DNA from: Chitinophagales bacterium
GTDB lineage: Bacteria; Bacteroidota; Bacteroidia; Chitinophagales; CAIOSU01
Length of the DNA: 64,000 nucleotides
Direction of reading: 5' to 3'
Assembly: GCA_018401955.1 (NCBI GenBank)
Contig: JAGYJT010000006.1
Location: forward strand, 36,702 to 100,701
The notes beneath the pieces were generated by a model that was given only the letters and a program-made list of their open reading frames with translations, did not search any database and was not told where the DNA came from. The translations under genes and the position numbers were made by a program. This document shows positions 56,271 to 64,000 of the stretch, piece by piece. Positions within the stretch are counted from its first letter, which is position 1. The number at the start of each line of letters is the position of its first letter.

Positions 56271-57431
56271 TTATTGCAGCTTTGGCTGTTGCACTGCTGC
56301 ATGAGCAGGCCATACCAACTGTATTAGGTTTTTTGCGTTGGCTGTGTTTGAATACTTTTTCTCAAGCACGGCGGTGCGCATGTTTAGGTCTTCTTGGGTA
56401 AACTCTTTATCAAACAGTGTATTTACGGCCTCTTTCATTTCATCTGCCGAGTCGCATACGTGACATAATTCTTCAAGGCCGGTATTTTCTATCATGGGCT
56501 TATTCACCACACAAAAACGACCATTAAACAATGCATTTATGAGCTTTAGCTTTACTCCGGTAGCTTGAAAAGTTGGCAGTACGTTTATGTGCGCATTACT
56601 TATCAACGATGCCATTACATCATCTTCTGGGTCGGCAAACAGTTCAAAATTCGGCCTGCTTTTTACTTCTTGCTGCAACATGCTCGATGGCTTACGACCG
56701 GCAATTTTTAGCGGGTGGCCAACATCATCAAATATTTTGCGTGTAAGGTATATTGCCGCTTGGTTATTTTCTTGCACGCTTAAGTTGCCGTGGTACAAGG
56801 CATAGCCACCATGGCCTACTTTACTTTGCACCTCGGTGTTTTGATGAAATGCCGGTAAGTGGGCTACGTTAGTAAAACGATCGGTTAAATACTGCGTATC
56901 GTTTGATGATATACCCAATATCAGGTTAGCATCCTTTAATACCTCTTCGTACTCTTTTAGTTTTTTTGATTCGGCATAGAAATAGAACTTTCTGAAGAAA
57001 TTACGTTCTGCTTTGCCTAAGCTATCATAGTAATCCCACTCAATGTTGTGCATCCGCACAATTTTAAATCGGTTGCGAATAGATGGGTGGCTCAGATAAA
57101 AGCAAGTATGTAGCCCTTCAAAAAGGATAGGGTAGTCGTCTTCTATCAGCGTAGAGAGTAAACTATCTGACTGCCGAGACCCAACAATGTACGGCACCCT
57201 GCTATAGATGGCCTGATAAAACTTTTGACGTGGGTAGTAGTATACCTTTTCGCAAAGCTGATTTAGCTTCTCAGTTTCCTCCCTACCGTAATGAAAAGTG
57301 TGAAGATGTACCTTTATTCCAAGGTCTGATAGGGCCTTTATTTTAAAAAAAACATCAATCACCCCACCATAGTTTGGCGGGTAAGGAACATTAAAAGATA
57401 CGATATGGATGTGGCTATTTTCGGACGTCAC
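56271..57431 (-). CDS. Glycosyltransferase, GT4-like
   Basis: A 386-residue GT-B-type glycosyltransferase. The N-terminal acceptor domain begins IHIVSFNVPYPPNYGGVIDVF with the glycine loop. The C-terminal donor domain contains YALYHGNLSVQENNQAA, PLKIAGRKP, and INVLPTFQATGVKLKLINAL, the equivalent of the E-x7-E region. It overlaps the start of its tail to tail-adjacent partner by 17 bases at 57415-57431 and is read after that gene on the same strand. It probably adds sugars to an envelope polysaccharide; the acceptor is unknown. Confidence 0.82.
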   Translation of the reverse strand: MTSENSHIHIVSFNVPYPPNYGGVIDVFFKIKALSDLGIKVHLHTFHYGREETEKLNQLCEKVYYYPRQKFYQAIYSRVPYIVGSRQSDSLLSTLIEDDYPILFEGLHTCFYLSHPSIRNRFKIVRMHNIEWDYYDSLGKAERNFFRKFYFYAESKKLKEYEEVLKDANLILGISSNDTQYLTDRFTNVAHLPAFHQNTEVQSKVGHGGYALYHGNLSVQENNQAAIYLTRKIFDDVGHPLKIAGRKPSSMLQQEVKSRPNFELFADPEDDVMASLISNAHINVLPTFQATGVKLKLINALFNGRFCVVNKPMIENTGLEELCHVCDSADEMKEAVNTLFDKEFTQEDLNMRTAVLEKKYSNTANAKNLIQLVWPAHAAVQQPKLQ

Positions 57432-58503
57432 GATACAATGTTAACAATTTCTCCGCTTCTATTTGCCATGTGAAGTGCTTTTTCGCATTTCGGCATGCAA
57501 CTTTTAATGCCAAATACTTGTCGGTATCAAGCTGTAGCTTGCGTATTATGTTAACAATAGATTCTGTAGAGAGTTCCGTAAGCAAAATAGCCACCGGGTG
57601 TTTTTCGACTAGAGCAGTGTATTCAGGGAAGTTCATATGCACGGCTGGCACCTCGGCCTGTATGTAATCAAAACATTTGTTTGCTAGAGAGTAATAGTAA
57701 CTGAGCCCCATGTTTTCTAACAAATTGAGGCCTAACCAAGCACCTGCCGTTAGCTCAGGCAGGTCGGCTGGCTTTACAAAACCTAGAAACGTTACCTTGT
57801 TTTTTAAATCCAAGGTTTCAACCATTTCCCGCAGTTCGTTGCTAAGGTCGCCTTCGCCAGCAATTTTGAGCTTGCCATCAATATGTTGCATAGCCTCAAT
57901 CAAGGCTTCCAGTCCGCGCCCCTTGTTAAGCGCTCCTTGGTAAAGCAAATAACCGTTGTCGGTGGCAACAGGCGCCTCAATAGTTTCATTGGGTACATTG
58001 CGTATGCTATGGAAAGGTATGGCGTACCTATGGGTAAATATTGCTGCCAATGCCGGGCCTACGGTATACGCCAAATCGGCTTTAGGGATAAAAACTTTGG
58101 CGACCCACTCCCATATCTTTTTTACCTGCGGCCTATGCACTACCTCTGGTACTTCGCTAAAGTATTCGTGCGCATCGTATATTTTGGTCCAGCCTTTCCA
58201 GCTGCCTATCACAAATCCAGGTATTATGGTGTCCAAGTCAACAGCGCAAACCATGTCGGCTTTTTGCCAGAGCAAATACCACCAAAGCCTTACATTAAAC
58301 TCTAGGTAAAATAGTTTACCCTTATTAAACCAACATGTAAGGCGATGCTGCTGGTAGGGCTCATGGGCCAATGGCAATGAGTTGGTTAGTTGCCTGCCTA
58401 CCAAGCATACCTCGTAACCTTTGTTGGCCAGCGTACGGCAAATGCGCTGCATTCGGCGGTCATAGGTTAGGTCGTTGGTTACGGTAGCAATTAAACGTTT
58501 CAC
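57415..58503 (-). CDS. Glycosyltransferase, GT4 family
   Basis: A 362-residue GT-B enzyme starting at GTG 58503, which overlaps the recQ stop codon in a GTGA arrangement indicating translational coupling; the longer TTG start at 58512 is less likely. The N-terminus KRLIATVTNDLTYDRRMQRICRTL resembles teichuronic/colanic-type GT4 enzymes. YDAHEYFSEVPEVVHRP marks the acceptor domain, while LLYQGALNKGRGLEALIEA and LKIAGEGDL mark the donor domain. It forms an operon with recQ upstream and the other glycosyltransferase downstream, an odd pairing of DNA repair and surface-sugar genes. Confidence 0.85.
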   Translation of the reverse strand: MKRLIATVTNDLTYDRRMQRICRTLANKGYEVCLVGRQLTNSLPLAHEPYQQHRLTCWFNKGKLFYLEFNVRLWWYLLWQKADMVCAVDLDTIIPGFVIGSWKGWTKIYDAHEYFSEVPEVVHRPQVKKIWEWVAKVFIPKADLAYTVGPALAAIFTHRYAIPFHSIRNVPNETIEAPVATDNGYLLYQGALNKGRGLEALIEAMQHIDGKLKIAGEGDLSNELREMVETLDLKNKVTFLGFVKPADLPELTAGAWLGLNLLENMGLSYYYSLANKCFDYIQAEVPAVHMNFPEYTALVEKHPVAILLTELSTESIVNIIRKLQLDTDKYLALKVACRNAKKHFTWQIEAEKLLTLYRDVRK

Positions 58504-60401
58504 TCTAGCCAAGTTAAGCGGTTATCATCAGTAAGCGAAATTCGACCAAGCTCGATTAATTTACGAATGGCTTTCAACACGCTTTCTTCGTTATATTGGG
58601 TTAACCTTGATAAGGTATCAAGGCTTGATTGCGGCCCGGTTTTTAGTGTTGCTTCAATGGCTGCAAATATACCAGCTTCGGCATCTTCACTTTTGGCACC
58701 TTCTTTGCAAATATCGCAATGCTCGCATCGCTCAGAGTCTAGCTCACCAAAATAAGATAATATGTATTGGCTTCGGCACTTGTTATCATTAAGCGCATAG
58801 CCAAGTATTGCCTTAAGTTGTTCTTCAAACACGGTTTTGCGCTCAAGTACAAAACGTTTATCAATTTTTAGGTATTTAGCGCTCTCTCGGGCTTTAAGGT
58901 AAGTAACTTGTGGTTGGTCGGTTTGTGGTAAGTACTCAATCAATCCAGCCTTTTTAAAGAATGAAAGATAGTTTTGGATATCCTTTACTGTTAATCCAGC
59001 CTTTTTAGCTAATTCTATTTCCTTAAACGGCGTATAATCTTCAAACAGGCCTGAGTAGGTTCTAAGCAGCAGCTTGATAAAAGGGTCGAACTTCTTGTTT
59101 GCAATTTGAAATTTATAAAGGTCTTCTTTGCTGCAAACAAACTTTAAGCGCGAAGGCATAAATATAGCTTCGGTAAGGCTAATTAAGCCATGTTGCTCCA
59201 ATATTTTGAGTGCCCCAAAAGTTTTAGGTGCATCAAGGTTAAAGTTTTTGATGAACGGAGTAGTATCTAACAAAAAACTCTCGCCTTCGCCAGCACCTAC
59301 TGCTAGTTGCAGATAGTTGCCCAGTGCATTGTATACATTGGTTATCTCTTCAGGAGAAGGGAAGTTATTTTCGAGCCTATAGTTTATTTCATCTTCATTG
59401 TATTGGTTAAACAACATCAAGGCAAAAGCATGCTTACCATCTCTTCCGCCTCGCCCTGCCTCTTGGTAATACGACTCAACGTTTTCTGGCAAATCCATGT
59501 GTATTACGGTTCGTACATCGGGCTTGTCAATACCCATACCAAAGGCGTTGGTACATACCATTACGCGTACTTTGTTATTCAACCAGTCTTCTTGTCTTCG
59601 GTTTCGAAGTTCGTGGCTGAGCCCCGCATGATAAAAGGTGCTACTAATACCTTTTCGGCCAAGCAAATCGGCCACCTCTTGGGTTTTGCGCCTAGTGCGC
59701 ACATAAATAATTGCAGTGCCAGCCACGGCATTCAGGGCTTGCATTACTTTACCCATTTTATCATCAGTGCGGCGCACTACAAATGAGATATTAGGCCTTG
59801 CAAAACTTGCCTGAAACACGGCGGCATGCTTGCTAAAATTCAGCCTTACTTGTATGTCTTCTTTTACCTTTGGGGTAGCGCTGGCGGTAAGTGCCATAAT
59901 AGGTACATCGGGTATTAGCTCCCTTATGTCTGCTATATTCAGGTAGGCAGGTCTAAAGTCATAACCCCATTGGCTAATGCAATGCGCTTCATCAACGGCC
60001 AGCAAGTTTACTTTCATTTTGGCAATTCGAGCCAGCAGTATTTCGCTAGAGAGCCGTTCAGGGGATAGGTAAAGAAATTTAAAGTTGCCATATACCGCAT
60101 TATCAAATGCCATGTCAATTTCTTCCCGCGTCATACCGGCATGTATTGCCAATGCCCTAATGCCTCTTTTTTTAAGATTGGCAATTTGGTCTTTCATTAA
60201 AGCAATAAGCGGGGTAACTACAATGCAGATGCCCGGCATATACATTGCAGGAACTTGGTAACACAGCGATTTGCCACCACCAGTAGGTAGTATGGCCAAA
60301 GTATCATGCCCATTTAATACAGACTGCATGATTTCTTCCTGAAGCGGACGAAACTCACTATACTGCCAGTGCTGTGCTAATATGCCTTTGAGGTTGTGCA
60401 T
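58500..60401 (-). CDS. recQ: ATP-dependent DNA helicase RecQ
   Basis: A 633-residue RecQ-family helicase from ATG 60401 (MHNLKGILAQHW); an 11-residue longer TTG start is possible but not supported. Motifs are FRPLQEEIMQS (motif 0), LPTGGGKSLCYQVPA (Walker A), VDEAHCISQWGYDFRP (DEAH), ALTASATPKV, IYVRTRR, TNAFGMGIDKPDVR and YYQEAGRGGRDG. The zinc-binding RQC part is CRSQYILSYFG followed by CEHCDIC. There is no HRDC domain; the C-terminus is a short winged-helix-like segment. It unwinds 3'-5' in recombination and repair. It is first in an operon with two glycosyltransferases. Confidence 0.93.
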   Translation of the reverse strand: MHNLKGILAQHWQYSEFRPLQEEIMQSVLNGHDTLAILPTGGGKSLCYQVPAMYMPGICIVVTPLIALMKDQIANLKKRGIRALAIHAGMTREEIDMAFDNAVYGNFKFLYLSPERLSSEILLARIAKMKVNLLAVDEAHCISQWGYDFRPAYLNIADIRELIPDVPIMALTASATPKVKEDIQVRLNFSKHAAVFQASFARPNISFVVRRTDDKMGKVMQALNAVAGTAIIYVRTRRKTQEVADLLGRKGISSTFYHAGLSHELRNRRQEDWLNNKVRVMVCTNAFGMGIDKPDVRTVIHMDLPENVESYYQEAGRGGRDGKHAFALMLFNQYNEDEINYRLENNFPSPEEITNVYNALGNYLQLAVGAGEGESFLLDTTPFIKNFNLDAPKTFGALKILEQHGLISLTEAIFMPSRLKFVCSKEDLYKFQIANKKFDPFIKLLLRTYSGLFEDYTPFKEIELAKKAGLTVKDIQNYLSFFKKAGLIEYLPQTDQPQVTYLKARESAKYLKIDKRFVLERKTVFEEQLKAILGYALNDNKCRSQYILSYFGELDSERCEHCDICKEGAKSEDAEAGIFAAIEATLKTGPQSSLDTLSRLTQYNEESVLKAIRKLIELGRISLTDDNRLTWLE

Positions 60402-60432
60402 GGCTGCTAAAATACGGATAGCAAAGGGCAAC

Positions 60433-60465
60433 AAAAAACCCTATGGCAATTGGCCACAGGGTTTT
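60433..60465 (-). terminator. Intrinsic terminator between the 60553 gene and recQ
   Basis: On the minus strand AAAACCCT (60458-60465) pairs with AGGGTTTT (60435-60442), with an inner TGGC/GCCA helix, followed by TTTTGTTG. It ends the upstream hypothetical gene's transcript, so recQ presumably starts from its own promoter. Confidence 0.75.
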
Positions 60466-60552
60466 ATTGTAATTGAGTTTTGGGGCTGCTTAATTGGTTC
60501 GGTGTAATTTGGGAAAATTGCACGATTTGCAGCCCCAGCCCTCAATCCCGAT

Positions 60553-61023
60553 TTAAGCACTTATTCGCAGTCGTGTATTCAATGCCACTAGATAGTCGCG
60601 CAACGAAGGGTCTACTTTGAGTTTAAATTGGCTGTTTTCGTCAATTACCATATCAATATCATCAATCAAAAACATTTCTTCCATAAAACCATCTTGAATG
60701 TTATCGCCAAAAATATGTTCATGGCCCGCATATAAATCTTTCATAAAGCGCGTAAGCAATCCGGTAAGCTTGTCACACTTTGATACTTGGAGCGTTACAT
60801 CTATGCCACCAAATACAAACTGTACCTCTTTGGTAACCGAGTAGCTCAAATCAAGAAATACCAGCGGCGCAGGTGATGTTTCGTGTAGTGGTATATATAC
60901 TGGCTTAACGCTTATTAGCGGGCCACCATGTTTTTTCAGCTGTTCAACATGTGCTGTTATACGCTGCACTAGCAATGGCTCCTTTATCAATAGCCTTGTC
61001 ATTGTGTTCAACCATTTATCCAA
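60553..61023 (-). CDS. Hypothetical cytoplasmic protein
   Basis: A 156-residue protein without signal or membrane segment. Mixed alpha/beta composition with PLVFLDLSYSVTKEVQFVFGG in the middle and an acidic stretch FLIDDIDMVIDENSQF near the end. No family is recognised. It is monocistronic, with a terminator downstream and a gene-free gap upstream. Met8 (MTRLLIKE) is an alternative start. Confidence 0.65.
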   Translation of the reverse strand: MDKWLNTMTRLLIKEPLLVQRITAHVEQLKKHGGPLISVKPVYIPLHETSPAPLVFLDLSYSVTKEVQFVFGGIDVTLQVSKCDKLTGLLTRFMKDLYAGHEHIFGDNIQDGFMEEMFLIDDIDMVIDENSQFKLKVDPSLRDYLVALNTRLRISA

Positions 61024-61477
61024 TACTTTACCTCTGCGGCATTGGCGGTATAGGTAAGTGTACCATCGTTTTTGATGATGGTAATAAATTAAGGATATAG
61101 TGCTTCCTGTATTCGCGGGTGCTTATCTTTTTCATTTTTCGTAGTTTACCTTGGCCTGCTTATTTATTACGTAGGTAAAGCTACTTGTTGTTAATACTTG
61201 TTTCAACAACAAAAAGACCTTTTAAGGACTCCAAACAATCAAATGTTGAGGTGATTTAAGTTTAAGTGATTGATTTTCAGTTTATTGAGGCGACTTTGAA
61301 CTCTCGGTTTTTGTAAGTCTGAAAGCTGTTTGATATCCTAAAACAATAGCAACAAAAGCTAGATATAGTAGGGGTTTCAAAGATATTCTTATCTGTTAGA
61401 AATGTTATGCGAAAAACATCAACCTGGTTGGTTGCAGTAACTATAATGGTGCAAAAGATGGATGAGTTTAGTCCAAT
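61024..61477. other. Gene-free gap between hypothetical gene and permease gene
   Basis: About 450 bases with no supported gene, RNA or strong hairpin. A short imperfect CCATCGTTTTTGATGATGG hairpin sits at 61062-61080. The 60-residue frame at 61407-61589 is antisense to the permease and is rejected. Confidence 0.4.
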
Positions 61478-62743
61478 TTACTTAGAGCGGATTGCGTCTA
61501 CAGGTCGCATTTTGGCCGCGATAAATGCTGGTATAAACCCGAAGAACATGCCAATAAATGCAGAAAAAATCAATCCAAAGGCCACTTGACCTCCCGAGAT
61601 AATGAACTTGAAGTCCATATCGAAACTGTTGAGTATAAAGTATTCGGCTACGGTTACCAGTATGTACACTAATATCAAACCCAGTACGCCGCCCATTAAG
61701 CAAAGCACAATAGCCTCTATGAGGAACTCCATAAGAATAAAGAAGTTTCGAGCGCCGAGGGCCTTCTTAATGCCAATAATGGCAGTTCGTTCTTTTACGC
61801 TCACAAACATAATGTTGGCCACCCCAAACCCGCCTACCAAAATCGAAAAGGCACCGATAAAAGCACCTGCAAAGTTGATAATGCCAAAAATGGAGGATAG
61901 TATATTGGTTATCAAGCTCATTTCATTTATCGCAAAATCGTTTTCTTGCAGTGGGCTTAGCCTGCGCTCTTGGCGCAATGCAACCGTTACTTGGTCTTTT
62001 AGGTCTTCATCGGTCACCTCGGGCGATGCTTTGATAATGATACGTGTGCCAATGAAATTACTGTTGAGGTCAATAATCTTTTTTACAAAGTTGTAATTAA
62101 GTATCACTGCATCATCGCCGGTAATGCCCAATACGTCTTCGCCTTCTTTTTCTAAAAGCCCGATTATCTGAACGCTCGAGCCAAATACATTTATCTCCTT
62201 ACCAACTGGGCTAATTGACCCAGGGAACAGAATATCCGCAACCTCCTTACCAACAATCGCCACATTTGAGCCTCTTTCAATTTCAGATAAGCTAAAATAG
62301 CGCCCATCTTCAAAAGACATATCCTTTATCAGGTAATAGTCATAGCTTACCCCAAATACATTGGCCTTCATGGCGTTGCCTTCGTGTTTTACCGTTTTTT
62401 TGATGGTAAACATCATGCTTATGCCAGCTGCTCCAGGCACACCGGCTTTTAGGGCGTTAAAGTCATCAAGGTCGGGGTTTGGCCTTCTCAAATACTTAAA
62501 CCATGAGTTTTTTGCATCTTGGCTCCAAGGGAATTTTTCAATATAGATAACCCGGTTGCCAATTTTATCTAGGCTGGCCCTAACATTATACTCTAGTGAG
62601 CCTATTGATGTAAAAACCGAAACAATACAAAAAATACCAATGGTAATACCGAGTAACGACAAAAAAGCACGCAACCTGTTGTTTACAATCTCTTGGAATG
62701 CACTAACGAAACTTTCTTTGATTAAATGCAACACTACTCTCAT
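61478..62743 (-). CDS. ABC transporter permease, MacB/FtsX-like
   Basis: A 421-residue permease with the MacB topology. An N-terminal helix (LLGITIGIFCIVSVFTSIGSLE) is followed by a large periplasmic domain (VNVAIVGKEVADILFPG-type MacB_PCD features such as GSNVAIVGKEVADILFPGS), then three C-terminal helices with the FtsX motif NIMFVSVKERTAIIGIKKALGA, and the closing AKMRPVDAIRSK. It would partner a LolD/MacB ATPase in tripartite export or lipoprotein handling. No ATPase is adjacent; ftsE at 55580 is a possible but unsupported partner. Confidence 0.88.
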   Translation of the reverse strand: MRVVLHLIKESFVSAFQEIVNNRLRAFLSLLGITIGIFCIVSVFTSIGSLEYNVRASLDKIGNRVIYIEKFPWSQDAKNSWFKYLRRPNPDLDDFNALKAGVPGAAGISMMFTIKKTVKHEGNAMKANVFGVSYDYYLIKDMSFEDGRYFSLSEIERGSNVAIVGKEVADILFPGSISPVGKEINVFGSSVQIIGLLEKEGEDVLGITGDDAVILNYNFVKKIIDLNSNFIGTRIIIKASPEVTDEDLKDQVTVALRQERRLSPLQENDFAINEMSLITNILSSIFGIINFAGAFIGAFSILVGGFGVANIMFVSVKERTAIIGIKKALGARNFFILMEFLIEAIVLCLMGGVLGLILVYILVTVAEYFILNSFDMDFKFIISGGQVAFGLIFSAFIGMFFGFIPAFIAAKMRPVDAIRSK

Positions 62744-62917
62744 GCGCTAGGTATTGGAGTAAAGGTTAATTGTGCATAGCAAGTACAATTATGTTGTAAT
62801 GTACGTAATTAAACCTTGCAGCAGCTAAGCAAAGTATATTTGGCCTTACAAATAGCAACATATACTTTGGGATGGAACAAATATAGGCTGATTTTAGTCT
62901 TTTACGCCGACAATTTG

Positions 62918-62925
62918 TATTTTTG
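62918..62925 (+). promoter_or_regulatory. Bacteroidota -7 promoter element for queA
   Basis: TATTTTTG matches TAnnTTTG, located 25 bases before the queA ATG at 62951. Confidence 0.5.
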
Positions 62926-62950
62926 CATCGCTAAAAAATAACGGCTCTTT

Positions 62951-63997
62951 ATGAAGTTGTCCCAATTTAACTTTGAATTACCTCTCGACCTTATTGCATC
63001 ATATCCTAACGAAGAACGCGACCAAAGTCGCTTAATGGTTATCCATCGCGACACTGGCGTTATCGAGCACAAGATGTTTCGTGATGTGCTTGGCTACTTT
63101 GATGATGGCGATGTAATGGTGCTAAACAATACCAAGGTTTTTCCAGCACGCATGTATGGCAAAAAGGAAAAAACAGGTGCCAAAATTGAGGTGTTCTTGT
63201 TACGTGAGCTTAACGCTGAAAACAAGCTTTGGGATGTATTGGTTGACCCTGCCCGTAAAATTAGAGTTGGTAACAAGCTATATTTTGGCGATGACGACTT
63301 GGTTGCTGAGGTAGTGGATAATACCACCTCACGCGGACGTACCATCCGTTTTTTACACGATGGTAGCTATGAAGAGTTTAAGGCACTGCTATATAGCTTA
63401 GGCGAAACCCCACTACCTAAGGCCATAAAGCGTAAGCCTGAAGATTTGGACAAAGACCGCTACCAAACGGTGTTTGCTAGCAACGAGGGCGCAGTAGCGG
63501 CCCCAACGGCAGGCATGCACTTTAGCAAAGAATTGATGAAACGCCTAGAGATTAAGGGTGTTAACTTTGCCGAGCTTACTTTGCATGTTGGCTTGGGTAC
63601 CTTCCGCACTATTGATGTTGAAGACCTTAGCAAACATAAAATGGATGCTGAGTATTACTTTATCAACCAGAAGAACTGTGATATTGTAAACAAGGGCAAA
63701 GAAGCAAAACGCAAAATTTGCGCGGTAGGCACTACTAGTATGCGTTCAATGGAGTCGGCTGTATCGGCCAACCAGATGCTGAAGCCTATGGAAGGGTGGA
63801 CCAATTTGTTTATCCACCCACCACATGAGTTTAGTATTGCAAACTGCATGATATCTAACTTCCATTTGCCAAAGTCTAGCTTGCTTATCATGAATGCCTC
63901 ATTTGCAGGCTATGATTTGATGATGAAGGCATACGAAGAGGCCATTAAAGAGAAGTACCGTTTCTTTACCTATGGTGATGCGATGTTGATTTTGTAA
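62951..63997 (+). CDS. queA: S-adenosylmethionine:tRNA ribosyltransferase-isomerase
   Basis: A 348-residue QueA, which transfers ribose from SAM to 7-aminomethyl-7-deazaguanine in tRNA to give epoxyqueuosine. Typical motifs are [21 protein letters not shown]-like start (split here as [12 protein letters not shown] and [12 protein letters not shown]), [59 protein letters not shown], and [21 protein letters not shown]. Complete, with the stop three bases before the window end. Confidence 0.95.
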   Translation: MKLSQFNFELPLDLIASYPNEERDQSRLMVIHRDTGVIEHKMFRDVLGYFDDGDVMVLNNTKVFPARMYGKKEKTGAKIEVFLLRELNAENKLWDVLVDPARKIRVGNKLYFGDDDLVAEVVDNTTSRGRTIRFLHDGSYEEFKALLYSLGETPLPKAIKRKPEDLDKDRYQTVFASNEGAVAAPTAGMHFSKELMKRLEIKGVNFAELTLHVGLGTFRTIDVEDLSKHKMDAEYYFINQKNCDIVNKGKEAKRKICAVGTTSMRSMESAVSANQMLKPMEGWTNLFIHPPHEFSIANCMISNFHLPKSSLLIMNASFAGYDLMMKAYEEAIKEKYRFFTYGDAMLIL

Positions 63998-64000
63998 ATG

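Noticed and set aside
61407-61589. 60-residue plus-strand ORF near the permease gene
   Set aside because: Mostly antisense to the 3' end of the permease, with no family resemblance.

Overview
The window is a piece of a Bacteroidota chromosome, probably from the Chitinophagales/Sphingobacteriales side of the phylum. The evidence is type IX secretion (Por) C-terminal tails, TAnnTTTG-type promoters with weak Shine-Dalgarno sites, a DUF6952/thioredoxin pair, and abundant short intergenic repeat families typical of these genomes. No rRNA, tRNA, CRISPR array, insertion sequence or prophage was seen.

Layout. 1-4.9 kb: end of a CcmF/CcsA cytochrome c assembly gene, a DUF2520 Rossmann protein, a membrane protein, DUF6952, thioredoxin and a Pif1-like helicase. 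4.9-5.7 kb: a mosaic of several intergenic repeat families. 5.9-8.6 kb: a large AT-rich PIN-domain protein that looks acquired. 8.7-17.2 kb: a continuous minus-strand sulfur amino acid region, described below. 17.4-25.7 kb: a membrane protein, a T9SS cargo protein, TrmH, AsmA and a phosphonate pair (PhnW, PhnX-like). 25.9-39.4 kb: DnaX, an M16 protease, the E2 subunit of a 2-oxoacid dehydrogenase, a metallophosphoesterase, an M1 peptidase, a TonB-domain protein, a BrkB-family protein, and an ECF sigma factor with a membrane partner. 39.5-52.3 kb: six or so genes carrying many frameshifts (hybrid histidine kinase, DoxX/DUF2071, methyltransferase, adenosylhomocysteinase, a giant glycine-rich surface protein, a lipoprotein). 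52.4-64 kb: SpoIIE-type phosphatase, PTPS/QueD, a minimal T9SS-tail protein, a membrane-anchored response regulator, FtsE, two glycosyltransferases, RecQ, a MacB-like permease and QueA.

The most interesting system is the sulfur region. In transcription order (minus strand) it reads: polycysteine leader, terminator, 1-Cys peroxiredoxin, CysM-like synthase, JAMM protease, CysO-like carrier ending Gly-Gly-Cys, ThiF/MoeZ-rhodanese activator, second polycysteine leader, terminator, MetY, MetX, homoserine dehydrogenase. The first half is a protein-bound-sulfide cysteine pathway of the MoeZ/CysO/CysM/Mec type; the second half makes homocysteine by direct sulfhydrylation. Each half is preceded by a short ORF starting Met-Met and then five or six consecutive Cys codons, followed by mutually exclusive 1:2, 2:3 and 3:4 helices, the last being an intrinsic terminator. 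This is the architecture of ribosome-mediated attenuation, here apparently sensing Cys-tRNA. The carrier ends in an encoded Cys after Gly-Gly, so the newly made protein chemically mimics its own cysteinylated product and would need the neighbouring JAMM protease to mature.

The frameshifts at 40.8-44.3, 45.2-48.4 and 51.6-52.3 kb hit unrelated neighbouring genes while the rest of the window is clean. They are more likely uncorrected sequencing or assembly errors than biological decay.
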